From assembly GCF_003990335.1 (NCBI RefSeq), contig NZ_CP034683.1:4075501-4139500 (forward strand): DNA of 64,000 nucleotides. The letters are read 5' to 3'. The notes under the pieces are model-generated. The model was not told the DNA's origin and ran no database searches. It saw nothing but the letters and a program-made list of their open reading frames with translations. This document shows positions 8,926 through 18,151 of this stretch, one piece after another; the stretch's first letter is position 1; the number at the start of each line of letters is the position of its first letter. Source of the DNA: Rheinheimera mangrovi. GTDB lineage: Bacteria > Pseudomonadota > Gammaproteobacteria > Enterobacterales > Alteromonadaceae. Position numbers and translations under genes: made by a program.

Positions 8926-9536
8926 GGTTTAGCCTCCGCAGACGCAGCACCAGCGGCAGAAGATGTAACTTTAAAAGCCAACGCTTCGGTATTTTCCACT
9001 TGTTTAATTTCAAACTGAGAAAAGGTATGGCCGGTGAAAAATGCAGTACCACTTAACTGATTCAACCATTTTGGCAAAAGTTCAGGTTCAGTAACATAAC
9101 CACTGAATTGGCTGGAGCTGGCATTTAAACTAAAGCCATCCAACCAAAATCCTTCTGGATCTATGCTCGCAAGGTACTTAAATACCGGAGAATACTTTAC
9201 AGAAGTTTTTAACTGCTCACCTTGCACAAATTGCAGCAACTTTTGCTTTTGCCTGATGATCTGACTTAAATCCGTGTGCTGTCTGACCAATTCAGCTGAA
9301 GGCTGACGATTGCCGACTGTGGCCTGCAACTGAGCTAACTGTTGTTCCTGAGCTTTGACCTGCTGCTGTAATACAGCTAACTCAGCTTGTTTCGAATCGG
9401 CTTGTGTATTCATGATCAAACCCATAGCCATCAATACAGCACAAAGTCCAAAGGTGCTGCTGACCAAAAGCTTTAAACTGATTTTTTCTTTAACAGGTTG
9501 CAGCGCCTGTACATAAAGGTTAACCCGCAGCTTCAA
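8922..9536 (-). CDS. mshI2: MSHA biogenesis PilN-like protein (MshI2)
   Basis: A 204-residue PilN-type protein. It starts MKLRVNLYVQALQPVKEKIS, matching the conserved 'INL' segment by which PilN binds the cytoplasmic PilM. One transmembrane helix follows (about 23-43), then a Gln-rich coiled coil (about 50-90) and a periplasmic domain. It overlaps mshI by 17 bp upstream and mshJ by 4 bp downstream. Some annotations call this mshI2; the symbol is used in that sense. An Ala-rich tail ends the protein. Confidence 0.82.
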   Translation of the reverse strand: MKLRVNLYVQALQPVKEKISLKLLVSSTFGLCAVLMAMGLIMNTQADSKQAELAVLQQQVKAQEQQLAQLQATVGNRQPSAELVRQHTDLSQIIRQKQKLLQFVQGEQLKTSVKYSPVFKYLASIDPEGFWLDGFSLNASSSQFSGYVTEPELLPKWLNQLSGTAFFTGHTFSQFEIKQVENTEALAFKVTSSAAGAASAEAKP

Positions 9537-10482
9537 GGTTCACCTCCCGTTGCGCGCACAGAGGTTCAATAGCACCGGCCAATGCCAGCCAATACAGACT
9601 AAACTGCTCAGCTGACATCTGCACACCAGCGTCTTTTGCTGATATTGCAAACACCTGAGAAAATCCATTTTGCACAAACAATTGCACCACACCACTCTGA
9701 TTTGAATTTGCTAACAACAACGCAATTTCTTTCACCGGAGCTTGTTTGAGCTGTCCTTCGAAATAATCAATGGATCGCTGCAGCTCCAACAATAAATTAT
9801 CAAATACGCCTTGCTGCATTTCATCCAGACTGTATTGATCCAGACGATTAAACCCACGCAAACGACGGGAGAAACACAGATTGCCTTGTTGCAATATCTG
9901 TACGGCAAGCTCCTGACCACTCTGGTGCGACACCAGCATCAATGCCTGACTCTTAGCGGGTAATAAATTTCGTGCTAACCATTCTTCCGGCTGAATGCCC
10001 TGCAGTTGTAGTTTATTTTGTGTAAACAAAGCCACAATATCAGCTAACCAGCTTTTGGAACTGACCACAACATTCACTTTGATGCCATGTAACTGGTTTT
10101 GCAATGGTAAATCCAGATAGTCCAGTACCATGTCATCATCAGGCAATGTAACTAAGTCTTTGATGGTCCAGGGTAATGCTAGTGAGATTTCTTCATCAGG
10201 TACAGCGGGTTTATCAATTTGCAATACCATATAACGTTCAGGCGGGATCACTAAAGTGCACTGACAATCAGGCGGTAATTTTGCGGCTATTGTCTTAAAA
10301 GCTGCTGATAATTGTGCCGCAGAACCAAACTGCTCCAAGAACATTTGGTCGACCCTATGCTCTGTTGCAGATTGCTGAGTGACCACAACAACCTTTAAAC
10401 TATTGGCAGACAAATGAATTCCAGCAAATACATTGCTGGAGTTCTTGGTGAATTTTAATTGCGCCAATAGCTTTGTTAACAT
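9520..10482 (-). CDS. mshI: MSHA biogenesis protein MshI (PilM-like)
   Basis: A PilM-like actin-fold protein, 320 residues from the ATG at 10482. A GTG at 10494 is in frame, but its AGG is too close to serve as a ribosome site. The chain has FAGIHLSANSLKVVVV at the N-terminus, the phosphate-1 region of the fold, and LPWTIKDLVTLPDDDMVLDY, typical of MshI. It is cytoplasmic and is expected to bind the N-terminus of the PilN-like protein. It is the first gene of the packed msh run. The gap to the divergent gene at 10587 must contain promoters for both directions. Confidence 0.87.
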   Translation of the reverse strand: MLTKLLAQLKFTKNSSNVFAGIHLSANSLKVVVVTQQSATEHRVDQMFLEQFGSAAQLSAAFKTIAAKLPPDCQCTLVIPPERYMVLQIDKPAVPDEEISLALPWTIKDLVTLPDDDMVLDYLDLPLQNQLHGIKVNVVVSSKSWLADIVALFTQNKLQLQGIQPEEWLARNLLPAKSQALMLVSHQSGQELAVQILQQGNLCFSRRLRGFNRLDQYSLDEMQQGVFDNLLLELQRSIDYFEGQLKQAPVKEIALLLANSNQSGVVQLFVQNGFSQVFAISAKDAGVQMSAEQFSLYWLALAGAIEPLCAQREVNLEAAG

Positions 10483-10586
10483 AACGGCAAACACTACCTA
10501 CTATTATTTCTAAATTATTGTAACTCTAAACTACCACAAAAAACGATAAAAATGATAAAAATTTTATTCCAGATTTACAACAGATA

Positions 10587-11501
10587 ATGAAACTAAGCTC
10601 TTATTTACAGTGGCAAAACTTGCAACATCCTGTTCTGACTGACAATCAGACGGAACTTTGGCTGCGTTACGCGCCCAGTAACAATCCGGACATATCCGGA
10701 AATAAATTGTTGAAACTAAAATACCAGCTGAAACAGGCGCTGCAACAAAAATATCCTGGCTTGCTAACCTTTGGTGGGGCATTTTCCAATCATTTGGTCG
10801 CAACTGCAGCTGCAGCCAGCGAAAACAACCTGAAAAGTGTGGGCATAGTGCGGGGCGAAGATGCAGATTTGAACAATCCTACTCTGGCTTTATGTCAGTC
10901 TTATGGCATGCAACTACTTCGGGTCAGCAGAAGTTATTATCAGGGCCGTCACTTGCCACAAGTGCTGCAGCAACTCAGTACAGAATTTCCAGGTTACCTG
11001 CACATTCCTGAAGGAGGTACCTGTGAGGCTGCTGTGCGTGGAGTCAGTGAACTGGATATGCGTAATACCCCTAATGGCCCTGCCTCTTTGTTAATCTGTG
11101 CTGTTGGTAGTGGTGGCACTATAGCAGGTTTGATCCGGGGCTCTGAAGCGACTGCTGTGCTGGGTATTGCCGTAGTTAAAGATCAAAGTTTGCCGGATAA
11201 GATCAAACAGTTTTTGCCTGCTGACCGCAACTGGCCACAGTGGCAATTACGACAAGCTTTGCATCAACCTCGTTATGGTCGGTTTGATCAACAGTTGTGG
11301 CAATTTTGCCAGTCTTTTGCTGAACAAGGTGTACAACTAGAACCTGTCTACACAGGCAAAGCTCTGTACTCTGTATTTGAGTTAATTAAAGCGGGTGAGA
11401 TCCCTAAAGGCAGCCGCCTGAGCTTTTTCCATACAGGCGGACTACAAGGATTAAAAGGACTGGCTTACAGAGGCCTGATTCAGACCGCGGATCTTAAGTA
11501 A
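10587..11501 (+). CDS. PLP-dependent ACC deaminase / D-cysteine desulfhydrase family enzyme
   Basis: A 304-residue fold-type II PLP enzyme. The N-terminal GNKLLKLKYQL holds the lysine expected to bind PLP, and LTFGGAFSNHLVATAAAA is the family's phosphate-loop neighbourhood (the S-N-H motif). A Gly-rich loop, CAVGSGGTIAGL, follows, and FFHTGGLQGL lies near the C-terminus. Enzymes of this group deaminate 1-aminocyclopropane-1-carboxylate or release sulfide from D-cysteine; sequence alone does not separate these, and outside plant-associated bacteria desulfhydrase activity is more usual. It sits within the MSHA locus between mshI and csrD on the opposite strand, which is its common place in relatives and probably unrelated to pili. 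Confidence 0.85.
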   Translation: MKLSSYLQWQNLQHPVLTDNQTELWLRYAPSNNPDISGNKLLKLKYQLKQALQQKYPGLLTFGGAFSNHLVATAAAASENNLKSVGIVRGEDADLNNPTLALCQSYGMQLLRVSRSYYQGRHLPQVLQQLSTEFPGYLHIPEGGTCEAAVRGVSELDMRNTPNGPASLLICAVGSGGTIAGLIRGSEATAVLGIAVVKDQSLPDKIKQFLPADRNWPQWQLRQALHQPRYGRFDQQLWQFCQSFAEQGVQLEPVYTGKALYSVFELIKAGEIPKGSRLSFFHTGGLQGLKGLAYRGLIQTADLK

Positions 11502-11510
11502 TTAAAAGTG

Positions 11511-13319
11511 CTAGTCCGACAACTGGTTTTGAGCAATAAGACGGGCCAGCGGCTGGCTGAAATAATAGCCCTGTGCGCCTACAACACCCAATTTTTTCAG
11601 GCACTGCCATTCAGGGTCTTGCTCTACCCCGGTCGCAATGACTTTAATGTCTTTGCCAACACACGAAGCCAATAAGCCACGAATAAATAGTTGTTGCTCC
11701 AGTTGATGATCAATACCCCGTACTACAGCAGGGTGAATTTTTAACATTCGTATAGGCAATTCATCAGTATAAGGTGTGGCATCCAGACTCAATCCAACAT
11801 GATCTACGATCAACTCGAAGCCCCACTGATGCAGTTGCTGCAGTTTAGGTTTCAGGCTCTTGTACTGTTTAATTAAGTGATGTTCATGAAATTCCAAAGC
11901 CAGATCCTTAGCCACTATAGTTCCATTGCCAACCTGTTGCTGCAGCCAATGCCACCAGCCTTCATCCAGCAAAGATTGAGTGTTTAAGTTCACACTGCAA
12001 CGGCAATGCTCCAGTGCTTCGGTTTCACTGAGTTTGGCCACTTTGATCAATACATATTGATCAATGGCGCTCACCAGACCGCAGTTTGCAGCCATGGGCA
12101 AAAACAATGCAGCAGCCAATTTGTCACCATCGCTGCTGGCAAGGCGCACCAATACTTCATGTTGCAATACATCATTATCCTGCCAGGAAAACACCGGTTG
12201 AAAACTCAGTAAAAATCGATTTTCTTTCAAAGCGTTGTGTAATTCAGTGCGCCACCAGACTGAACCTTTAATTTTTGGCTTTTGTGGATCATTAAAGCCA
12301 TAAGCAGCATTAGGTCCCTGCAACTGAGCCGTTTTTAATGCCATATCGGCTTCTGCCATTAACTGGTAGGAACTTTGCCCTTGCTGGTACAACACAAAAC
12401 CTATATGGACTAGATCAAAATCCTGGCAGTCCTCAAAAAAGTTGGCCTGGCTCAATACTTGCGCCATACGGTCACCCAATTGTTCAGCCTCTTTTCCGGT
12501 TAAACCAGGGATCAATAAAACCAGGTCGTTATCTGCCAGCCTTGCCATAACCGCATCGGACCAACCTGATGCCAATTCAGCAATAAGCTCAACGCAACCT
12601 CTTAAACGCTGCAACTTAATCAGATTAGTAAGATGGGGTTCAGGGTGCGATAACTGAACTAAAAACACAGCGCCACTCGCTACTTCTGTGCTTTCAGTTA
12701 AATAATGATTTAAGCGACTTTCAAAAAACACTCTGTTGCCTATCGCCAGCTCGTGATCGACCAAGCCCTGTACCCGCACCAATTGACGAATTTCGCTATC
12801 GCGTTTTTGCCAGTTTTGCAGCTTTAATAAAACCCGCTGCAACTGAGTTGCAGGGTTGGTTTCGCGATGAAAGGGCAACTCTAAGTGAGTAAGGAGCAAT
12901 TGAGTTTGCTGTTCCAACTGCTGTAGTTCCTGCCTGAATTGCTGCTGATAAGAACGGATCCATAGCAACCACGCCAGCCAGATCACAAATGGCAGGTTTA
13001 ACATCAGATAAGAGAGTGCACTCCAGCTTTGCACCAAATCTGGAGAGATGTGTAACACCGGATTAGAGCCATCCAAAGCGACAAAATCCGCAGCTGTTGC
13101 AGGCGGGTTGGATAAAAGCTTTAGCTGACCTTGTTCACTGACAAGCCAGGACTGTTGTTGCAGCGGTTGCAAAACAAGCCATTGCTGCCATTGCTGCTGG
13201 CGCTGCTGTAGTTGTAACTGTCCAATACTATAAAAGCTGGTATTGACCAACAATAATACCAACACACTAAGCAACTGCTGCCAATGGCGTTTCTTTTTAA
13301 CTATCTGGCTTAACCACAT
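11511..13319 (-). CDS. csrD: CsrD/MshH-type degenerate GGDEF-EAL regulator
   Basis: About 602 residues from the ATG at 13319, which has an excellent AGGAG 5 nt upstream; the longer frame would need a TTG. Two transmembrane helices (about 12-30 and 115-135) enclose a periplasmic loop, followed by a coiled coil, a GGDEF-like domain (about 180-320) and an EAL-like domain (about 345-590). Catalytic motifs are degenerate: the diguanylate loop reads RLADNDLVLLIPG, EAL reads EVL (HEVLVRL), and the DDFGTG loop is VDHVGLS. This is the CsrD pattern, where the protein targets CsrB/C RNAs for RNase E decay rather than making or cleaving c-di-GMP. It begins the MSHA locus, as mshH does in Vibrio and Shewanella. 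Confidence 0.88.
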   Translation of the reverse strand: MWLSQIVKKKRHWQQLLSVLVLLLVNTSFYSIGQLQLQQRQQQWQQWLVLQPLQQQSWLVSEQGQLKLLSNPPATAADFVALDGSNPVLHISPDLVQSWSALSYLMLNLPFVIWLAWLLWIRSYQQQFRQELQQLEQQTQLLLTHLELPFHRETNPATQLQRVLLKLQNWQKRDSEIRQLVRVQGLVDHELAIGNRVFFESRLNHYLTESTEVASGAVFLVQLSHPEPHLTNLIKLQRLRGCVELIAELASGWSDAVMARLADNDLVLLIPGLTGKEAEQLGDRMAQVLSQANFFEDCQDFDLVHIGFVLYQQGQSSYQLMAEADMALKTAQLQGPNAAYGFNDPQKPKIKGSVWWRTELHNALKENRFLLSFQPVFSWQDNDVLQHEVLVRLASSDGDKLAAALFLPMAANCGLVSAIDQYVLIKVAKLSETEALEHCRCSVNLNTQSLLDEGWWHWLQQQVGNGTIVAKDLALEFHEHHLIKQYKSLKPKLQQLHQWGFELIVDHVGLSLDATPYTDELPIRMLKIHPAVVRGIDHQLEQQLFIRGLLASCVGKDIKVIATGVEQDPEWQCLKKLGVVGAQGYYFSQPLARLIAQNQLSD

Positions 13320-13488
13320 TACAACTCCTGTTGTCCCGTTCAAACCTATCCGATAAGTGTGAGTCAAGTTTAGCCACTATGCCTATTTTTTTGTTGTGCT
13401 TTTCACTCACCAGTTACGACCAGACAAAACGACTGTGATTTTGATATAGTAAAACCAAAATCACTAAAAAAATGAACAGGACTGACGG

Positions 13489-13956
13489 ATGGAATGGCAA
13501 GTAGCAGGCTTTAATCAACTGGATTCGTACACCGTGTATGCCATGCTGCAATTGCGGGTAGACGTATTTGTAGTTGAACAAAACTGTCCTTATCCGGAGT
13601 TGGACAACAAAGATTTACACCCACAAACCCGGCATATTCTGCTGAAGAAAGGCGACAAAATTCTCGCTTACGCCCGTGTGCTGGCACCAGGTGTCAGTTA
13701 TGAAAACAGCCCGGCTTTAGGCCGTATTTGTGTATCTCAAACTGCACGTCGACTCGCCTTAGGTCGGGGGTTAGTAGATAAAGCTCTGGATGTCGCGGGC
13801 AGTTGTTGGCCTGATATGGAGATCCGTATTTCCGCTCAGTGTTACCTGCAACGCTTTTACGAATCTTTTGGTTTTATCGCCTGCAGTGAACCTTATCTGG
13901 AAGACGATATTCCGCATCTGGAAATGGCTCGTCCCGTTGCACCTTTAAGTGCATAA
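13489..13956 (+). CDS. elaA: GNAT family N-acetyltransferase ElaA
   Basis: A 155-residue ElaA-family GNAT protein. It has the family N-terminus (LRVDVFVVEQNCPYPELDNKD), the acetyl-CoA region LGRICVSQTARRLALGRGL, and the C-terminal YLQRFYESFGF. A ribosome site (AGGA) lies 7 nt before the ATG. The length matches E. coli ElaA. The substrate is not known. It is probably monocistronic; the convergent oxygenase gene ends 4 bp after it. Confidence 0.92.
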   Translation: MEWQVAGFNQLDSYTVYAMLQLRVDVFVVEQNCPYPELDNKDLHPQTRHILLKKGDKILAYARVLAPGVSYENSPALGRICVSQTARRLALGRGLVDKALDVAGSCWPDMEIRISAQCYLQRFYESFGFIACSEPYLEDDIPHLEMARPVAPLSA

Positions 13957-13959
13957 GGC

Positions 13960-14661
13960 TTACGCCTTGGTGCTGTATAGCTGTTCAGCTCTGTTAAACA
14001 GCACCCAACTGGTTAGTATGTATTTGTCAGATGATATTGGCACACAACCTCTGTGGGTATGAGTAAAGTAAGCCGGAGCTATCACCATGCGTCCGGCTTT
14101 AGGTTGAATCGCTTTATTCTGGTAATAAAACTCAGTCTGGCCACCTTCTGCCACATCATTTAAATAAAACATAAACAGCAAAGTACGATGCAATGGCTCA
14201 TTGTTCGGCAACTGCGGGTACACCTCTGAGTGCCAGTAGCCATAATTGCCTTTGCCTTGCTGGTATTTTTGCATCTGAATAGGCCCAAGCCGGTATAAGG
14301 TACGCATAAAGTTGTCCGCCTGCGGTGCTCCCAGTTGCTGATAATTATCCGCAGTGACCGTCACCATTCGGTTTTCAGAAGGGTGCGGCACTGTCATGCT
14401 GACAGGGCCAATCAGCGCAAAATGGTACTTCCTAAAATACTGCGCCACATAACTGGTGGTGTACTTAATAATCTCACTCAGAGCTGGGTGATAGTCCTGA
14501 TACTGATTTAAATACAAGTCAGTGCTTAATTTTTTACTGGTATCAACTCCACCGCCAGTGCGCCCTGCTGTCGTATGAGGGCTCTGCTCAAATAGCCTGA
14601 TCAGTTGCTGACAAAACTCCGCCGGTAATACATCATCATAAACTTCAATAAAATCATTCAT
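13960..14661 (-). CDS. 2OG-Fe(II) oxygenase (prolyl-4-hydroxylase-like)
   Basis: A 233-residue protein with the double-stranded beta-helix core of Fe(II)/2-oxoglutarate dioxygenases. Iron ligands can be read as the H and E of YWHSEVYP and the distal H of AYFTHTHRG, with the following lysine (SSDKYILTSW) placed to bind 2-oxoglutarate. The first pair is HxE rather than the usual HxD, a tolerated variant. LLFMFYLNDVAEGGQTEF is typical of the P4Hc family. No signal peptide is seen, so it should be cytoplasmic. The substrate is unknown; proline or another side chain in a protein is a guess from the family. It is divergent from the thioesterase gene with only 18 bp between starts. Confidence 0.85.
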   Translation of the reverse strand: MNDFIEVYDDVLPAEFCQQLIRLFEQSPHTTAGRTGGGVDTSKKLSTDLYLNQYQDYHPALSEIIKYTTSYVAQYFRKYHFALIGPVSMTVPHPSENRMVTVTADNYQQLGAPQADNFMRTLYRLGPIQMQKYQQGKGNYGYWHSEVYPQLPNNEPLHRTLLFMFYLNDVAEGGQTEFYYQNKAIQPKAGRMVIAPAYFTHTHRGCVPISSDKYILTSWVLFNRAEQLYSTKA

Positions 14662-14679
14662 AGTTTTTAGGTTATTGTT

Positions 14680-15078
14680 ATGTTTAAAGAAATTATTCAG
14701 CCTCGTTTTAACGAGACAGACGCTTTAGGTCATATCAACAATACAGTGCTGACGCAGTGGTTTGAAGGGGCAAGGGATCCTATATTCAAATTATTTACAC
14801 CTGATCTCGACACCAGACAGTGGCGATTAATACTCGCCAGTATCCAGGTGCAATTTAAAGCCGAACTGTTTTATGGCGTGCCGGTTGAATTACGTACCGG
14901 GATCAGCATGGTTGGTAACAGTTCGTTTGAAGTGCATCAAGAGGCCTGGCAAAAGGATCAGTGCTGCGCTTTGGGTAAAGCTGTGTTAGTGCAATACGAC
15001 TTTGTCGCTAAACAAAAACTGTTGCTGAACACAGAACAAAAAGCAGCCTTAACCGAACATCTGGTTTCAGCCAGCTAA
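14680..15078 (+). CDS. Acyl-CoA thioesterase, hotdog fold (4HBT family)
   Basis: A 132-residue single hotdog domain. The N-terminus RFNETDALGHINNTVLTQWFEGAR has the YbgC/FadM-like D-x-x-GHxNN signature with the catalytic Asp, followed by the hydrophobic hotdog helix. The length is normal. It likely hydrolyses an acyl-CoA thioester in the cytoplasm; the chain length cannot be inferred. It lies head-to-head with the oxygenase gene and upstream of ggt, with 84 bp between that suggest a separate promoter for ggt. Confidence 0.86.
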   Translation: MFKEIIQPRFNETDALGHINNTVLTQWFEGARDPIFKLFTPDLDTRQWRLILASIQVQFKAELFYGVPVELRTGISMVGNSSFEVHQEAWQKDQCCALGKAVLVQYDFVAKQKLLLNTEQKAALTEHLVSAS

Positions 15079-15162
15079 TTCGGGCTTTGGTCGCTTGCCA
15101 CTGGTAATTTCAGCAGGCACTGATTAGTTTGATGACTCCTGTATTTCAGAGGCACAACCAGA

Positions 15163-16875
15163 ATGAAAAAAATCTTACTCTGCAGCTTTATAGCGTTATC
15201 CCCTCAACTGATGGCGTATGACCGTATCACAGGCGCTGATTTTGCCAGCCGCTCCGAAGTGATAGCGCCGCATGCCATGGCCGCTACCAGCCAGCCATTA
15301 GCCACTCAAATTGCTTTGGATATTATGAAACAAGGTGGCACAGCAGTAGATGCTGCTATTGCTGCCAATGCTGCTTTAGGCCTGATGGAACCCACAGGCA
15401 ACGGTATAGGTGGTGATTTGTACGCCATTATCTGGGACGGTAAAACCAATAAAATTTATGGCCTCAATGCTTCAGGCCGCTCACCTAAAGGCTTAACTCA
15501 TAAACAACTGGCCAAAGAGCTGAAAAAGCTCGGCCGTGAAGACTTGCCACCTTATGGCATGCTCCCCATCAGCGTACCTGGCGCAGTAGATGGCTGGTTT
15601 GAGATGCACCAGAAGTTTGGCAAATTGCCTATGACGCAAATTCTGCAACCTGCCATTACTTATGCCGAACAAGGTTTTCCAGTCAGCGAGCTGATCGCTT
15701 ACTACTGGGATAGATCAGTACCCAAGCTCAAAGATCAGCCGGGTGATTTTGTCGGTACTTTTACCATCAATGGCAAAGCACCAGCTAAAGGCGAGATGTT
15801 TAAAAACCCAGACTTAGCTGCCACATATAAAGCCATAGCTACGGGCGGTCGTGATGCTTTTTACAAAGGCGACATTGCCAAAAGTATCGATGGCTTTATG
15901 AAAGCCAATGGCGGTTATCTGCGTTATGAAGATTTTGCCAGCCATAAATCGGATTGGGTAGAACCTGTATCCGTAAACTACCGTGGTTATGATGTCTGGG
16001 AATTACCGCCAAATGGTCAGGGCATAGCAGCTTTGCAGATGCTGCAAATTCTGAAAAACTTCGACTTAAAAGCTATGGGTTACAACAGTGTTGAAAGTAT
16101 TCACACCTTAGTGGAAGCAAAAAAACTAGCCTTTGAAGACAGAGCCAAGTTTTATGCCGACACCGATTTTAACAAGCTGCCCATCAAAGGCCTGATTTCT
16201 GAGGCTTATGGTAAAGAGCGCGCTAAATTAATTGGAGCTAATGCCGCTCAGCGTGTGGATGCAGGCAATCCAGCAGCCTATGAAGGCGATACCATTTATA
16301 TGACCACAGCCGACAACGACGGCACTATGGTGTCACTGATCCAAAGTAACTACCGTGGCATGGGTTCAGGTGTGGTAGCGCCCGGTACTGGTTTTGGTTT
16401 CCAGGACAGAGGCCAGATGTTTTCTATGGATCAAAAACACGCCAATGCTTACGAGCCTGGCAAACGCCCATTCCAGACTATTATTCCAGCCTTTATCAGT
16501 AAAGACGGCAAACCTTTGACCAGCTTTGGTGTGATGGGCGGTGCTATGCAGCCTCAGGGCCATGTGCAGATTGTCGTCAATATGGTGGATTACGGCATGA
16601 ACCTGCAGGAAGCAGGAGATGCAGCGCGCTGGCAACATCTGGGCAGCACTGAGCCTACCGATCCACAGGCTACTTATTTAACCAATGGTGGTTATGTTCA
16701 GTTGGAAAAAGGTGTGCCTTATGAAACAGCCCGTGAGCTGATGAAAAAAGGCCATGATGTGCGTTACGCTTTGGGTGAGTTTGGTGGCTATCAGGCCATT
16801 ATGAAAGACCCTAAAACCGGCGTTTATTACGGTGCTTCTGAATCCCGTAAAGACGGCCAGGCCGCAGGGTATTAG
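15163..16875 (+). CDS. ggt: Gamma-glutamyltransferase (periplasmic)
   Basis: A 570-residue Ntn-hydrolase that cleaves and transfers gamma-glutamyl groups, as in glutathione breakdown. A Sec signal peptide covers about residues 1-18 (MKKILLCSFIALSPQLMA). The N-terminal subunit has GGTAVDAAIAANAALGLMEPTGNGIGGD. Self-cleavage should occur before Thr377 in GDTIYMTTADNDG, which would become the nucleophile; the usual TTH at this site is TIY here. SNYRGMGSGVVAPGTGF follows, in place of the usual lid region. It is monocistronic, with a strong palindrome 34 bp past the stop that may end transcription. The family is certain; hydrolase versus transferase balance is not known. Confidence 0.92.
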   Translation: MKKILLCSFIALSPQLMAYDRITGADFASRSEVIAPHAMAATSQPLATQIALDIMKQGGTAVDAAIAANAALGLMEPTGNGIGGDLYAIIWDGKTNKIYGLNASGRSPKGLTHKQLAKELKKLGREDLPPYGMLPISVPGAVDGWFEMHQKFGKLPMTQILQPAITYAEQGFPVSELIAYYWDRSVPKLKDQPGDFVGTFTINGKAPAKGEMFKNPDLAATYKAIATGGRDAFYKGDIAKSIDGFMKANGGYLRYEDFASHKSDWVEPVSVNYRGYDVWELPPNGQGIAALQMLQILKNFDLKAMGYNSVESIHTLVEAKKLAFEDRAKFYADTDFNKLPIKGLISEAYGKERAKLIGANAAQRVDAGNPAAYEGDTIYMTTADNDGTMVSLIQSNYRGMGSGVVAPGTGFGFQDRGQMFSMDQKHANAYEPGKRPFQTIIPAFISKDGKPLTSFGVMGGAMQPQGHVQIVVNMVDYGMNLQEAGDAARWQHLGSTEPTDPQATYLTNGGYVQLEKGVPYETARELMKKGHDVRYALGEFGGYQAIMKDPKTGVYYGASESRKDGQAAGY

Positions 16876-16908
16876 CTTTTTAAATTGAGCTTAGCGGTAT
16901 TATAAGAC

Positions 16909-16959
16909 GGACGGGTATTGTAGGGGCTGGGCTTGTCCCAGCCCCTACAATACCCGTCC
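16909..16959. repeat. REP palindrome 1 (GTAG type, CTTGT loop)
   Basis: A perfect 23-bp inverted repeat (16909-16931 with 16937-16959) around the 5-nt loop CTTGT. The inner part starts with GTAG at 16920-16923 and is GC-rich. It lies between the convergent ends of ggt and the arylamine acetyltransferase gene. Its GTAG start and CTTGT loop recur at 21559, 38056 and 38149, so it is a dispersed REP-type element that may also act as a transcription barrier. Confidence 0.85.
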
Positions 16960-16989
16960 CTACGTTGCCGCCTCGTTGCAACTCCAATT

Positions 16990-17745
16990 TTACTGCAACA
17001 ACTGATTTAGTGTTTCTTCCCGCTGTTGTGCACTTAACTGCTGCACTTGGGTGCCATCAGCACGTATTTGTTTTAGCTGGTCTCCCAGCAGGATATCGCG
17101 GCCTTGTTCGTGATGTTTAATCACCAATAACTTCTGCACAAAAATGGTATCCGGATGAGTGCTATTGAGGTAGTTGGCTGGCATAAAATCCACCCACTCA
17201 CTGGCATAAGGCTCAAAACCAAACTGACTTAACCACTGACCATCGACCCAGGCTTGCACCACATAAGCACCACTTTGTTCTGTGGTTAAACGGAACTGAT
17301 CAAAGTCTTGTTGCTGCACTTGTTCTAATGACGATAAAGCGATAGGAGCCCGAATACCGTAGCTGCCAAAACCTAAGTCACAAATCCAGTCTTCTCCATC
17401 GGCTTCCACCAGCAATACCATATGAGTTTTAGGCCGGCGCACCGGGTAAAACATAGGACGACAGGCAACAAACTTATAGCTGAAACCTAAAGCCTGCAAA
17501 GCCATGGCAAAGAGGCCATTGACCTCATAACAATAACCGCCGCGGCCTTGTCCAATGATTTTATCTACTATCTGTTCCAGCACTAACGAAACTATCTTGC
17601 CGGCCTGCACATCCAGGTTTTCAAAGGCAACACTAAAGAGCTGAGCTCGCATCAGCTTGGTTAAGGTTTCAGCATTGCGATCTAAAGAGCCTGTATAACC
17701 AATACGTTTCAGGTAAGAGGCTAACTGGAAATTTTCTGCGTACAT
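16990..17745 (-). CDS. Arylamine N-acetyltransferase
   Basis: A 251-residue NAT-family enzyme that transfers acetyl from acetyl-CoA to arylamines or hydrazines in the cytoplasm. The Cys-His-Asp triad is visible: Cys72 in RGGYCYEVNGLFA, His108 in KTHMVLLVE and Asp123 in WICDLGFG, nearly the same spacing as Salmonella NAT (69/107/122). Length is slightly below the usual 275-280. It is followed upstream on the same strand by the DUF2288 and glr genes, with 19 bp from DUF2288, so it may be read through from them. The natural substrate is unknown. Confidence 0.92.
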   Translation of the reverse strand: MYAENFQLASYLKRIGYTGSLDRNAETLTKLMRAQLFSVAFENLDVQAGKIVSLVLEQIVDKIIGQGRGGYCYEVNGLFAMALQALGFSYKFVACRPMFYPVRRPKTHMVLLVEADGEDWICDLGFGSYGIRAPIALSSLEQVQQQDFDQFRLTTEQSGAYVVQAWVDGQWLSQFGFEPYASEWVDFMPANYLNSTHPDTIFVQKLLVIKHHEQGRDILLGDQLKQIRADGTQVQQLSAQQREETLNQLLQ

Positions 17746-17764
17746 AAAGCATTGACCTGCGTAA

Positions 17765-18091
17765 TTAATGAGTGGATGAACCGGCTTTGTCCTGCACTAA
17801 AATCCAGGGAGAAATCACTACGGCCCAAAGTTCGGCCTTTTGCTCAACCCACAGCTGGGCCTGACTATCGCCTACTCTGTCGACTAAACCAGCCTGTAGC
17901 CAGCTCTGCACTGCAGTTTTGTCATCCTGACTAAAAGCAAAAGCCACCTCCACTAAATCCAGTTCAGCGGAGACCTGAATCACGGAACCTGCAGCATAAA
18001 ACTTTTGCAGCTCCAGCCAGTTAATACGGGCTGTTTCGCTGATGATTTTGGCTTTGAGTACATCGGGTTCTACTTCAAAATTCTCGTGCAT
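17765..18091 (-). CDS. DUF2288 family protein
   Basis: A 108-residue soluble protein matching the DUF2288 pattern: an N-terminal LKAKIISETARINWLELQKFYAAGSVI, a central VEVAFAFSQDD, and a C-terminal WAVVISPWILVQDK. No signal peptide or membrane segment is seen. The function is unknown. It lies between glrR and the NAT gene on the same strand, 36 bp after the glrR stop. Confidence 0.8.
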   Translation of the reverse strand: MHENFEVEPDVLKAKIISETARINWLELQKFYAAGSVIQVSAELDLVEVAFAFSQDDKTAVQSWLQAGLVDRVGDSQAQLWVEQKAELWAVVISPWILVQDKAGSSTH

Positions 18092-18109
18092 CGATTTATC
18101 TCTTCACTG

Positions 18110-18151
18110 TTCTAACTCGTCGCTTTGCTATTCTAATTCATCGCTTTGCTC
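18110..18151. repeat. 21-bp imperfect tandem duplication at the glrR stop
   Basis: Two adjacent 21-bp units, 18110-18130 and 18131-18151, match at 18 of 21 positions. The second (read first on the minus strand) encodes the end of GlrR, SDELE then stop; the first would encode the same QSDELE again after that stop. A recent micro-duplication at the gene end is the simplest reading. Confidence 0.8.
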
